Translations under genes and position numbers: made by a program | Assembly: GCA_023451855.1 (NCBI GenBank) | Contig: JAEXXY010000048.1 | Coordinates: 1-22,975, forward strand | Direction: 5' to 3' | Source: Actinomycetes bacterium | GTDB lineage: Bacteria; Actinomycetota; Actinomycetes; Actinomycetales; Dermatophilaceae | DNA length: 22,975 nucleotides | The notes under the pieces: model-generated | The model's input: the letters and a program-made list of their open reading frames with translations, nothing else | Database searches by the model: none | What the model was told of the DNA's origin: nothing | Shown here: positions 12,709-21,011 of the stretch, piece after piece | Numbering within the stretch: the stretch's first letter is position 1 | Layout: each line of letters opens with the position of its first letter

Positions 12709-14100
12709 TCAGGCCGACCGGTCCGCCGGTTCGTGCGGCCGGTCCTCGGCCACGCGCGGCAGCTCGGGGTGGAACCGGTCGCCGAGGTCGTGGATGGCCT
12801 GCCGGGCGAACACCTGCTGCTCGGTCACGGTGCGCTCGGACCGGCCCCGGCCCAGGAAGCTGACGACCCAGTGCAGCAGCGTCGTGATCCGGTGCTTGAA
12901 GCCGATGATGTAGACGAGGTGGACGGCGAGCCACAGCAGCCACGCGATGAACCCGCTGAACTGTGCCTTGCCCACCGACGCCACGGCGGAGAACCGCGAG
13001 ATCGTGGCCATCGAGCCCTTGTCGAAGTACTCGAACGGACCCTTGGGCTCCTTGCCCTCGAGGCGGCGGCGGATCTGGTCGGCTGCGTACCTGCCGCCCT
13101 GGATCGCGACCTGCGCGACGCCGGGCAGGTGGTCCAGGGCCATCATGTCGCCCACGACGAACACCTCGGGGTGGCCGGGGAGCGTCAGGTCGGGCTGGAC
13201 GGCGATCCGGCCGGCACGGTCGAGCGGGGCACCGGTCTGCTCGGCGAGCTGCTGGCCGAGCGGCGACGCGCTGACGCCGGCAGCCCAGACCTTGCACACC
13301 GACTCGATGCGCTCGCGCGAGCCGTCAGGGTGCTCGACCTCGATGCCGGTCGCGTCGACCCCGACGACCTTGGCTCCGAGGCGCACCTCCACCCCCATCG
13401 AGGTGAGCCGCTTCACGGCTCGGTCGCCGAGCTTCTCGCCGAACGAGCCGAGTACGGCCGGCGCCGCGTCGAGGAGGATGACCCGCGCCTTCGTCGGGTC
13501 GATGCGGCGGAAGTCGCGGCGCAGGGTGCGGCGTGCCAGCTCGGCGATCTGCCCCGCCATCTCGACGCCGGTGGGCCCGGCGCCGACGACGACGAAGGTC
13601 ATGAGCCGCTCGATCTCGGCCGGCGTCGAGGCGAGCTCGGCCAGCTCGAAGGAGCCGAAGATCCGGCCCCTCAGCTCGAGGGCGTCGTCGATCGACTTCA
13701 TGCCCGGTGCGTGCCGGGCGAACTCGTCGTTGCCGAACCAGGACTGGCCCGCCCCGGCGGCCACGACGAGCGAGTCGTAGGGGGTCACCGTCTCGCGGCC
13801 GACCGTCGAGTGGGTGACGGTGCGGTTGCCCAGGTCGATCGCCGTGACGTCACCGAGAAGCACCTGCGCGTTGTCCTGGCGGCGCAGCACCTCGCGCGTC
13901 GAGGGCGCGATCTCGCCTTCGGACAGGATGCCCGTGGCGACCTGGTAGAGCAGCGGCTGGAACAGGTGGTGCGTCGTGCGGGCGACGAGCGTCACGTCGA
14001 CGTCGGCCCGCTTGAGGCGCTGGGTGGCGAAGAGGCCGCCGAAGCCGGAACCGATGACGACGACGCGGTGTCGCGGGGCCTGCGGGGTGGACGTGCTCAC
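12709..14100 (-). CDS. ndh: Type II NADH dehydrogenase (NDH-2)
   Basis: A 463-residue single-subunit NADH:menaquinone oxidoreductase that feeds electrons into the respiratory chain without pumping protons. Two Rossmann motifs are visible: GSGFGG for FAD (17-22) and GAGPTG for NADH (173-178). FVVGDM and GVAQVAIQGG (the quinone-site AQxAxQ signature of NDH-2) follow at about 340-362. A C-terminal hydrophobic amphipathic stretch, WLLWLAVHLVYIIGF, is the usual membrane-binding region, followed by a charged tail. GTG 14100 has GGAAGGA upstream at about 6 nt. It sits downstream of the membrane protein at 14226-15944 and upstream of atpC but separate from both. Its presence inside the atp locus places a respiratory dehydrogenase next to the ATP synthase. 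Confidence 0.95.
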   Translation of the reverse strand: MSTSTPQAPRHRVVVIGSGFGGLFATQRLKRADVDVTLVARTTHHLFQPLLYQVATGILSEGEIAPSTREVLRRQDNAQVLLGDVTAIDLGNRTVTHSTVGRETVTPYDSLVVAAGAGQSWFGNDEFARHAPGMKSIDDALELRGRIFGSFELAELASTPAEIERLMTFVVVGAGPTGVEMAGQIAELARRTLRRDFRRIDPTKARVILLDAAPAVLGSFGEKLGDRAVKRLTSMGVEVRLGAKVVGVDATGIEVEHPDGSRERIESVCKVWAAGVSASPLGQQLAEQTGAPLDRAGRIAVQPDLTLPGHPEVFVVGDMMALDHLPGVAQVAIQGGRYAADQIRRRLEGKEPKGPFEYFDKGSMATISRFSAVASVGKAQFSGFIAWLLWLAVHLVYIIGFKHRITTLLHWVVSFLGRGRSERTVTEQQVFARQAIHDLGDRFHPELPRVAEDRPHEPADRSA

Positions 14101-14181
14101 GAAGGGTCCTTCCGTCTCGAGGTGGTGAGCTCGTCGGCGATGACGGGCGTGTCCACCCCAGTCAACACCTCCCCTACCCGT

Positions 14182-14215
14182 GGCATGCCCCGGTATGCCC
14201 GTGCGCCGGCATGAC
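14182..14215. promoter_or_regulatory. GGCATGCC-type repeats upstream of ndh
   Basis: GGCATGCC (14182), GGTATGCC (14192) and GGCATGAC (14208) repeat in the 125-nt gap before ndh, the first two 10 bp apart. TTGACT on the minus strand (14160-14165) follows and could be a -35, though no good -10 is spaced from it. An operator is possible. Confidence 0.3.
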
Positions 14216-14225
14216 CCGCGTCTCG

Positions 14226-15944
14226 TCAGGTCCGGCGCCCGAGCACGACGATCTCGGGGGTCTGGGTCACCACGCGGTAGTTGGCCTGCACCCACGAACG
14301 GAGCGGGTCGGGCTCGCGCAGATAGCGAGCCCGACCGTAACCGGGCCAGAAGGCTCGCGCGGCAACGACGCACTGCGGCACCCGCCCGGTCCGCTGGTAC
14401 CAGGCGAGCACGTGGGTGTTGCTCTCGCCGAAGAAGTCGAGCCAGGTGATCGGGGTGGCGAACCGCACGTTCCCGAGGAGGAAGGCCGACGGGTAGATGT
14501 AGGCGAGGACACCGTCGTCCGGCCGCGCGCACAGGCTCAGGGCGAGCTCGTTGTCCTCGATGGTCGCGCGCCGCTCGGGCGTCGTGCGAAGGCCGGCGTA
14601 CGCCCCCTCGGCGACGGAGGCGGTGAGCCGCCCGGGACTGCCGTCGCGGAAGCTGGTGGCCGTGTGCACGACGGCCAGCCCCGCGACGAGGACCACCGCC
14701 ACGGCGGCCTTGACGACGCGCCCGCGCTCGCTCACCCAGGCGAGGGTCGCCACCGTGACGGCGAAGAGCCCCGGCGCGATGACGGCGCCGGTGGCGCCCC
14801 AGATCGGCGCCGACGAGGTGAAGCCGGCCACGAAGGGCATGCCGACGAGGGTCGGGAGTCCGCCCAGCGCGACGATCCGTGCCGTCATGCCCCGGCGGGC
14901 GACGGCCGACGCGAGCGCTGTGGGCAGCAGCACGACGAGCAGCACCGTCGCGAGGACGGGGCTCAGCCACGAGGCGACGGAGAACGTCGACCCCGACGAC
15001 CCGCGCAGCACGGCCTGGATCCCGGCGGCGGCGACCGCCGCCACGACGAGGACGCCGCGGACGCGTCGGACCGCGGGCACCGCCCACACGACGACCGCGA
15101 TGACGCTGAGCGCCAACGCCGCCACCGCCCACGGCTGGCTCATCTCGCCTCCGAGGAAGGTGAGCCAGCGGTCGATGCGCACCTCCCGCGGCGCGCGCGT
15201 CGACTGGTATGCGTCGGTGAACGCGAGGGTCTCGCGGAGGTTGGTCACGCCCCAGACGGCGAGCACGAGGACCGTGACGACGAGGCCGGTGACCGCGGCT
15301 CCCACCCCGACGCCGAGCAGCCCCCGACCGCGCGCCAGCAGGAGCAGCACGAGGAGCAGTGCCGCGGCCGCCGGGGCCGTGACGGGGTGGCTCATGGCCC
15401 CCAGCACGGCGGACGCCCCGGCCACGACGCCCCAGGGCAGGGACCGTCGACCGACGGCCGCCGCTCCCGCGCAGACCGCGAGCAGGTAGGCCATCGACGG
15501 CGTCGTGTTGTAGGAGACGACCTGCTGGTTGTACGCAGCCGGGATGAGGGCGACACCGATCGCCGCGGCCGCGGTGCCGCGGCCGACGTGCGGCGACACG
15601 GCCCGCCACGAGGCCACGCCGCAGGCGAGCCCGAGCAGGACGTAGAAGATCCGTGAGGCGAGAACGAGTCCGTCGATGCCCGCCACGTGGGTCCAGAGCC
15701 ACACGAAGGGGACCGCCGGCCACGCGCCGAGGGCCTGGATGTTCAGCTCGTCGCGGAACGGCAGGTCGCCCTGCGCCTGCCGGAGCGACAGCTCGACGGC
15801 GTGCGAGCTGTCCGAGAAGTCGACGCCGTAGCGCGCGCGCCAGATGGCGGCGCCGGCCAGCGCCACGGCGAAAGCGGCTGGCCCCCAACGCCGGACGGGG
15901 AGGGCCCAGTGGGCACCTCCCCGTCCGCGGGTCGCATGAATCAT
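14226..15944 (-). CDS. Polytopic membrane protein, GT-C glycosyltransferase-like
   Basis: A 572-residue integral membrane protein with roughly 11-13 predicted hydrophobic segments (first about 21-36; others around 92-113, 123-138, 150-165, 170-205 and 207-232) and a soluble C-terminal domain (about 430-572). A first outside loop with acidic residues (VDFSDSSH at 41-48, RDELN at 64-68) and the overall topology suit GT-C enzymes that use lipid-linked sugars, but no diagnostic motif is certain. The start is 21 nt after the atpD stop with no clear Shine-Dalgarno. A 16-bp hairpin lies within codons 6-18. This position downstream of atpD is unusual. It could instead be a general membrane protein of unknown role. 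Confidence 0.83.
   Translation of the reverse strand: MIHATRGRGGAHWALPVRRWGPAAFAVALAGAAIWRARYGVDFSDSSHAVELSLRQAQGDLPFRDELNIQALGAWPAVPFVWLWTHVAGIDGLVLASRIFYVLLGLACGVASWRAVSPHVGRGTAAAAIGVALIPAAYNQQVVSYNTTPSMAYLLAVCAGAAAVGRRSLPWGVVAGASAVLGAMSHPVTAPAAAALLLVLLLLARGRGLLGVGVGAAVTGLVVTVLVLAVWGVTNLRETLAFTDAYQSTRAPREVRIDRWLTFLGGEMSQPWAVAALALSVIAVVVWAVPAVRRVRGVLVVAAVAAAGIQAVLRGSSGSTFSVASWLSPVLATVLLVVLLPTALASAVARRGMTARIVALGGLPTLVGMPFVAGFTSSAPIWGATGAVIAPGLFAVTVATLAWVSERGRVVKAAVAVVLVAGLAVVHTATSFRDGSPGRLTASVAEGAYAGLRTTPERRATIEDNELALSLCARPDDGVLAYIYPSAFLLGNVRFATPITWLDFFGESNTHVLAWYQRTGRVPQCVVAARAFWPGYGRARYLREPDPLRSWVQANYRVVTQTPEIVVLGRRT
15892..15927 (-). terminator. Strong hairpin 39 nt after atpD, inside the next reading frame
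   Basis: CGGACGGGGAGG (15892-15903) pairs with CCTCCCCGTCCG (15916-15927). The inner GCCC (15904-15907) pairs with GGGC (15911-15914), giving a 16-bp stem with one bulged base and a 3-nt loop. There is no U-tract. It is well placed to end or attenuate the atpB-D transcript, yet lies in codons 6-18 of the membrane protein gene. Confidence 0.6.
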
Positions 15945-15965
15945 GCGGTCAGACTGGCATGCGAG

Positions 15966-17426
15966 TCAGAGATTCTTCTGAATCTCCGCCCACTGCCGCT
16001 CGACATCGTCGAGGCCACCGCACATGAAGAAGGCCTGCTCGGCGACGTGGTCGTACTCGCCGTCGGCGATCTTCGTGAAGGCCTCGATCGTGTCGGCCAG
16101 CGGGACCGTCGAACCCTCGATGCCGGTGAACTGCTTGGCGACGTAGGTGTTCTGGGACAGGAAGCGCTGGATGCGGCGAGCGCGGTTGACGAGGATCTTG
16201 TCCTCTTCGGAGAGCTCGTCGATACCGAGGATCGCGATGATGTCCTGCAGCTCCTTGTTGCGCTGGAGGATCGACTTGATGCGCACCGCGGTGTCGTAGT
16301 GGTCCTGCGCGATGTAGCGCGGGTCCAGGATGCGCGAGGTCGACGACAGCGGGTCGACGGCGGGGTAGATACCCATCGACGCGATGTCACGCGAGAGCTC
16401 GGTCGTCGCGTCGAGGTGCGCGAACGTCGTGGCCGGGGCCGGGTCGGTGTAGTCGTCGGCCGGCACGTAGATCGCCTGCATCGAGGTGATCGAGTGGCCA
16501 CGCGTCGAGGTGATGCGCTCCTGGAGCGTGCCCATCTCGTCGGCGAGGTTGGGCTGGTAGCCCACGGCGGACGGCATGCGCCCGAGGAGGGTCGAGACCT
16601 CCGAACCGGCCTGCGTGAAGCGGAAGATGTTGTCGATGAAGAGCAGCACGTCCTGGTTCTGGACGTCGCGGAAGTACTCCGCCATCGTCAGCGCCGAGAG
16701 GGCAACGCGCAGACGCGTGCCCGGCGGCTCGTCCATCTGGCCGAACACGAGTGCGGTCTGCCCGAGGACGCCCGCCTCCTCCATCTCGACCATGAGGTCG
16801 TTGCCCTCACGGGTGCGCTCGCCGACACCGGCGAACACCGACACACCACCGTGGTCGCGGGCGACACGGGCGATCATCTCCTGGATGAGCACCGTCTTGC
16901 CGACACCGGCACCACCGAAGAGGCCGATCTTGCCACCCTGCACGTAGGGGGTCAGCAGGTCGATGACCTTGATGCCCGTCTCGAACATCGAGGTCTTGGA
17001 CTCGAGCTGGTCGAAGGCCGGGGCCTTGCGGTGGATGCCCCAGCGCTCCTTGACCTCGAGGGTCTCGCCCTCCTCGAGGTTGAGGCAGTCGCCGGTCGCG
17101 TTGAAGACCTTGCCGAGGGTCACGTCACCGACGGGCACCGAGATCGGGCCGCCGGAGTCCTTGACGGCCGAGCCGCGGACGAGGCCGTCGGTCGGCTGCA
17201 GCGAGATGGCGCGGACCATGTTGTCGCCGATGTGCTGGGCGACCTCGAGGTTGAGGTTCTTCGTCTCGCCGGCGAGGGTCACCTCGGTCGTGAGCAGGTT
17301 GTACTGGTCGGGCATCGCGTCGGAGGGGAACTCCACGTCGACGACGGGGCCGATGATGCGCGAGATGCGGCCGACGCCGCCCGCGGCCTCGGCAGCCACA
17401 GCGTTGTCACTGACGGTTGCAGTCAT
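15966..17426 (-). CDS. atpD: ATP synthase beta subunit
   Basis: A 486-residue catalytic beta subunit of F1. P-loop GGAGVGKT (171-178), the GVGERTREGNDL segment with the catalytic Glu, LLFIDNIFRFTQAGSEVSTL, and the DELSEED lever region (written DELSEEDK, about 400) are all present. Length is normal. ATG 17426 has AAGGAAG upstream at 9 nt. It is separated from atpG by 30 nt. Downstream, instead of atpC, comes the membrane protein gene after 21 nt. Confidence 0.98.
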   Translation of the reverse strand: MTATVSDNAVAAEAAGGVGRISRIIGPVVDVEFPSDAMPDQYNLLTTEVTLAGETKNLNLEVAQHIGDNMVRAISLQPTDGLVRGSAVKDSGGPISVPVGDVTLGKVFNATGDCLNLEEGETLEVKERWGIHRKAPAFDQLESKTSMFETGIKVIDLLTPYVQGGKIGLFGGAGVGKTVLIQEMIARVARDHGGVSVFAGVGERTREGNDLMVEMEEAGVLGQTALVFGQMDEPPGTRLRVALSALTMAEYFRDVQNQDVLLFIDNIFRFTQAGSEVSTLLGRMPSAVGYQPNLADEMGTLQERITSTRGHSITSMQAIYVPADDYTDPAPATTFAHLDATTELSRDIASMGIYPAVDPLSSTSRILDPRYIAQDHYDTAVRIKSILQRNKELQDIIAILGIDELSEEDKILVNRARRIQRFLSQNTYVAKQFTGIEGSTVPLADTIEAFTKIADGEYDHVAEQAFFMCGGLDDVERQWAEIQKNL

Positions 17427-17456
17427 GGTTGTTGACTTCCTTACCTATGGGCGGGG

Positions 17457-18398
17457 TTACTTCTTGGCGTCCGCGAGGGCGTTCGCGCCGCCCACGATTT
17501 CGCTGATCTCTTGGGTGATGCCGGCCTGACGGGCCTGGTTGGCGAGGCGCTCGTACTTCTTGATGAGCTCGGTCGCGTTGTCCGTCGCCGACTTCATGGC
17601 CCGCTGGCGCGCCGCGAGCTCGGACGCCGCCGAGGACAGCAGCGCCGTGAAGATGCGGTTGCGCACGTACTTCGGCAGCAGCAGGTCCAGGACCTCGGAC
17701 GCGCTCGGCTCGAAGGAGTACTCGGGCGGGATCTGCCCCTCCTCGTACGTGTTGACCGAGAGGTCCAGGCCCTCGTCGTCCTGGCCCGCCTCGTCACGGT
17801 CGACGACCTCGAGCGGGAGCAGGCGCAGCACGTGCGGCTCCTGGCGCACCATCGAGCGGAACCGGGTGAACACGACGTGGATCTCGTCGTGGCCGCCCTC
17901 GGCGTAGTCCTTGAGGAAGTCCGCGGTGATCCGGTCGGCGATCTCCTTGGCGTTCTCGAACGTCGGGGCGTCGGAGAAGCCGGTCCACTCAGCGGCGTAC
18001 TCGCGCCGGCGGAACTTGTAGTAGCTGACCGCCTTGCGCCCGACGAGGTAGGAGGAGACCTCCTTGCCCTCGGCCTGCAGGTGCGCGATGAGCTCCGCGC
18101 TGCGCTTGATCGCAGCGACGGAGTAGGCACCGGCAAGACCGCGGTCCGCCGTGATGATGACGACGCCGGCGCGCTTGGCGTCGGGGTTGTCCGTCGTCAG
18201 CGGGTGGTCCTCGTTGGTGTTGGTGGCCACGGCGGACACGGCGCGCGTCAGGGCGGTCGTGTACGGCATCGCCTCGGCCGCCTTCTGGCGGGCCTTGACG
18301 ACGCGCGCGGCCGCGATCAGTTCCATCGCGTTGGTGATCTTCTTGATGGACTGGACGGACTTGATGCGCTGGCGGTAGATCCGCATCTGCGCTCCCAT
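17457..18398 (-). CDS. atpG: ATP synthase gamma subunit
   Basis: A 313-residue gamma subunit, the rotating central shaft. The N-terminal coiled-coil helix (MGAQMRIYRQRIKSVQSIKKI) and C-terminal helix (MKSATDNATELIKKYERLANQARQ, then ITQEISEIVGGANAL) are the conserved ends. A longer acidic insertion, VVDRDEAGQDDEGLDL (about 197-212), lies in the middle globular region and is typical of longer actinobacterial gammas. ATG 18398 has AGAGG 8 nt upstream. A 99-nt gap containing a 13-bp hairpin separates it from atpA. Confidence 0.97.
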   Translation of the reverse strand: MGAQMRIYRQRIKSVQSIKKITNAMELIAAARVVKARQKAAEAMPYTTALTRAVSAVATNTNEDHPLTTDNPDAKRAGVVIITADRGLAGAYSVAAIKRSAELIAHLQAEGKEVSSYLVGRKAVSYYKFRRREYAAEWTGFSDAPTFENAKEIADRITADFLKDYAEGGHDEIHVVFTRFRSMVRQEPHVLRLLPLEVVDRDEAGQDDEGLDLSVNTYEEGQIPPEYSFEPSASEVLDLLLPKYVRNRIFTALLSSAASELAARQRAMKSATDNATELIKKYERLANQARQAGITQEISEIVGGANALADAKK

Positions 18399-18454
18399 GA
18401 GCTCCGCCTCTCTTGGTCTCTAAGGGTCGGTCGAGGAGTGTGGGGTGGTGCTGC

Positions 18455-18489
18455 CCCGGTGCCGCTCAGCGAGGCCGAGCGGCACCGGG
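18455..18489 (-). terminator. 13-bp hairpin between atpA and atpG
   Basis: CCCGGTGCCGCTC (18455-18467) is a perfect complement of GAGCGGCACCGGG (18477-18489), with a 9-nt loop. It begins 9 nt after the atpA stop and ends 57 nt before atpG. No U-tract. Since atpG and atpD must be expressed, it may be a partial terminator or an mRNA processing/stability element rather than a full stop. Confidence 0.55.
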
Positions 18490-18497
18490 ACGGCGAC

Positions 18498-20129
18498 TCA
18501 CTTGTTCTTGACGATCTTCGCCTGGGCGATCGCGTCGTCGTCGAGCTCCTCGGCCTCCTCGTGGCCGGCCTCGAGGCCGTCACGACCGGTGCCGCGGAAG
18601 GTGAACTTGACCTCGTCGACGACCTTGGTCAGGGCCGCCTCGGTGTCGTCGTCGAGCTTCTGGGTCTCGCGGATCGTCTGGAGGATCTTGCCGTCGCGAC
18701 GCAGCGTCTCGAGCAGCTCGGTCTCGAAGGCGCGGACGTCCTCGACGGCGACGTCGTCCAGACGACCCGTTGTGCCGGCCCAGACCGAGACGACCTGCTC
18801 CTCGACCGGGTACGGGTTGCTCTGCGGCTGCTTGAGCAGCTCGACGAGGCGCGCACCGCGGGCGAGCTGGGCTCGCGAGGCGGGGTCGAGGTCGGAGGCG
18901 AACATGGCGAACGCCTCCATGGCGCGGAACTGCGCGAGGTCGAGCTTGAGTCGACCGGCGACCGACTTCATCGCCTTGATCTGCGCAGCGCCACCGACGC
19001 GGGACACCGAGACGCCCACGTCGATCGCCGGACGCACGTTGGCGTTGAAGAGGTCGGCCTGCAGGTAGATCTGGCCGTCCGTGATCGAGATGACGTTGGT
19101 CGGGATGTACGCCGAGACGTCACCGGCCTTCGTCTCGTTGATCGGCAGGCCGGTCATCGAGCCGTGGCCGAGGTCGTCGGACAGCTTCGCGCAGCGCTCG
19201 AGGAGCCGCGAGTGCAGGTAGAAGACGTCACCCTGGTAGGCCTCGCGGCCCGGCGGGCGGCGCAGCAGCAGCGACACGGCGCGGTAGGCCTCGGCCTGCT
19301 TGGACAGGTCGTCGAAGACGATGAGGACGTGCTTGCCCTGGTACATCCAGTGCTGGCCGATGGCCGAACCGGTGTAGGGGGCGAGGTACTTGAAGCCGGC
19401 CGAGTCGGACGCGGGCGCCGCGATGATCGTCGTGTACTCGAGGGCTCCGGCCTCCTCGAGGGTGCCGCGGACCGACGCGATGGTCGAGCCCTTCTGGCCG
19501 ATGCCGACGTAGATGCAGCGGACCTGCTGGTCCGGGTCGCCGGACTCCCAGTTGCGCTTCTGGTTGATGATCGTGTCGATCGCGACGGTCGTCTTGCCCG
19601 TCTGGCGGTCGCCGATGATGAGCTGGCGCTGGCCACGGCCGATCGGCGTCATGGCGTCGATCGACTTGATGCCGGTCTGCAGCGGCTCGTGGACCGACTT
19701 GCGCTGGACGACCGTGGGGGCCTGCAGCTCGAGGGCGCGACGCTCCTCCGACTTGATCTCGCCGAGACCGTCGATGGGGTTGCCGAGCGGGTCGACGACG
19801 CGGCCGAGGAAGTCGTCACCGACGGGGACCGAGAGGACCTCGCCGGTGCGCTTGACCGACTGGCCCTCCTCGATGCCGGCGAAGTCACCGAGGACGACGA
19901 CACCGATCTCGTGGACGTCGAGGTTGAGCGCGAGGCCCAGCGTGCCGTCCTCGAACTGGAGCAGCTCGTTCGTCATGGCCGAGGGCAGGCCCTCGACGTG
20001 GGCGATGCCGTCGCCGGCGTCGCTGACGCGGCCGACCTCTTCGCGGGTGGCCGCGCCCGGCTCGTAGGACTGGACGAAGGAGTCCAGTGCGTCCCGGATC
20101 TCCTCCGGACGGATCGAAAGCTCCGTCAT
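18498..20129 (-). CDS. atpA: ATP synthase alpha subunit
   Basis: A 543-residue alpha subunit, non-catalytic nucleotide-binding partner of beta. P-loop GDRQTGKT (173-180), the RPAIDVGVSVSRVGGAAQIKAMK signature region and a C-terminal charged tail (HEEAEELDDDAIAQAKIVKNK) are visible; the acidic/Lys tail beyond residue 510 is an extension common in actinobacteria. ATG 20129 has GAGGAGA 9 nt upstream. The 69-nt gap from atpH has no clear structure. Confidence 0.98.
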   Translation of the reverse strand: MTELSIRPEEIRDALDSFVQSYEPGAATREEVGRVSDAGDGIAHVEGLPSAMTNELLQFEDGTLGLALNLDVHEIGVVVLGDFAGIEEGQSVKRTGEVLSVPVGDDFLGRVVDPLGNPIDGLGEIKSEERRALELQAPTVVQRKSVHEPLQTGIKSIDAMTPIGRGQRQLIIGDRQTGKTTVAIDTIINQKRNWESGDPDQQVRCIYVGIGQKGSTIASVRGTLEEAGALEYTTIIAAPASDSAGFKYLAPYTGSAIGQHWMYQGKHVLIVFDDLSKQAEAYRAVSLLLRRPPGREAYQGDVFYLHSRLLERCAKLSDDLGHGSMTGLPINETKAGDVSAYIPTNVISITDGQIYLQADLFNANVRPAIDVGVSVSRVGGAAQIKAMKSVAGRLKLDLAQFRAMEAFAMFASDLDPASRAQLARGARLVELLKQPQSNPYPVEEQVVSVWAGTTGRLDDVAVEDVRAFETELLETLRRDGKILQTIRETQKLDDDTEAALTKVVDEVKFTFRGTGRDGLEAGHEEAEELDDDAIAQAKIVKNK

Positions 20130-20198
20130 GTCAGATCTTCTCCTCGGTTTCGACCCGGGGTTGCGGGCCGGTGGGTGTTCACAGCAGGTGGTGGGGCC

Positions 20199-21011
20199 TC
20201 AGGCGCCCATGGCGCGGCGTGCGCCGTCGAGCTTGCGGATGATGGTCCCGTCGATGACCTCGTCACCGATCTCGACCTTGGCGCCGCCGAGGACCCGGGG
20301 GTCGACGACGGTGTTGACGTGGACCTTGCCGCCGTAGATCGCGGCCAGGCCGGCGGCGAGACGCTCGCGCTCGCCGTCGGTGAGCGGGACCGCGGACGTC
20401 ACCGTCGCGGTCTGCTGCTCACGCCGGGCGGACGCGATGTCGAGGTAGGCCTCGATGGTGCGGTCGAAGCGCCGCCCACGGGGCGACACGACGGCCTGCC
20501 GGGCCAGGGTGAGCGTCTCGGGGGCGACCTTGCCCTCGAGGAGCTTCGCGACGAGCGCCGCACGCGGCTCGGCCGGCGCCGAGGCGTCGGTGAGCGCGGT
20601 GCGCAGGGCGGCGTCGGAGGCGACGATCCGCTCGAAGCGGAACAGCTCGTCCTCGACGCGGTCGGCGCGGTCGGCCGCCTCGGCCTCGGCGATGACCGCC
20701 TCGACGGCGTAGGCCTCGACGGTGTCGGACAGGTCGCGCTCGGTGCTCCACCGCTGGGCGGCGACGGCCTTGAGCACGACGAGCGCCTCGGCGCTCACCT
20801 TGCCGGCGAGGAGCCGCTCGACGAGGGCGGCCTTGTCGGCCCCCTCGCGAGACGGGTCGCCGACGGCGCGACGCAGGGTCGCGTTGCCGTCGAGGAGGCC
20901 GACGACCGCGAAGAGCTCCTCGGCCAACCGCGAGCGGTCGGCACCGGCAGCAAGCACGCCGGTGAACGCGTCGCGGCTGGCGGCCGCTGCTGCGCGTGAG
21001 GATCCCTGCAT
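20199..21011 (-). CDS. atpH: ATP synthase delta subunit, long actinobacterial form
   Basis: A 270-residue delta subunit of the peripheral stalk, linking F1 to the b subunits. The enterobacterial protein is about 177 residues; here an N-terminal region of about 90 residues is added before the part that carries the conserved C-terminal segment (VHVNTVVDPRVLGGAKVEIGDEVIDGTI, about 232-259). Extended deltas are typical of actinobacteria. ATG 21011 overlaps the atpF stop in TGATG, implying translational coupling. Confidence 0.95.
   Translation of the reverse strand: MQGSSRAAAAASRDAFTGVLAAGADRSRLAEELFAVVGLLDGNATLRRAVGDPSREGADKAALVERLLAGKVSAEALVVLKAVAAQRWSTERDLSDTVEAYAVEAVIAEAEAADRADRVEDELFRFERIVASDAALRTALTDASAPAEPRAALVAKLLEGKVAPETLTLARQAVVSPRGRRFDRTIEAYLDIASARREQQTATVTSAVPLTDGERERLAAGLAAIYGGKVHVNTVVDPRVLGGAKVEIGDEVIDGTIIRKLDGARRAMGA

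Noticed and set aside
12709..15888. Single minus-strand open frame joining ndh to over 1.7 kb upstream
   Set aside because: Only the ndh part has a recognisable protein. The upstream part is Arg/Ala/Gly/Pro-rich and out of frame with the clear membrane protein gene there.
17511..20999. Very long open frame antisense to atpG, atpA and atpH (about 1160 codons)
   Set aside because: It mirrors well-identified atp genes, is dominated by Arg/Val/Asp/Gly/Leu as expected from the complement of GC-rich codons, and shows no domain.
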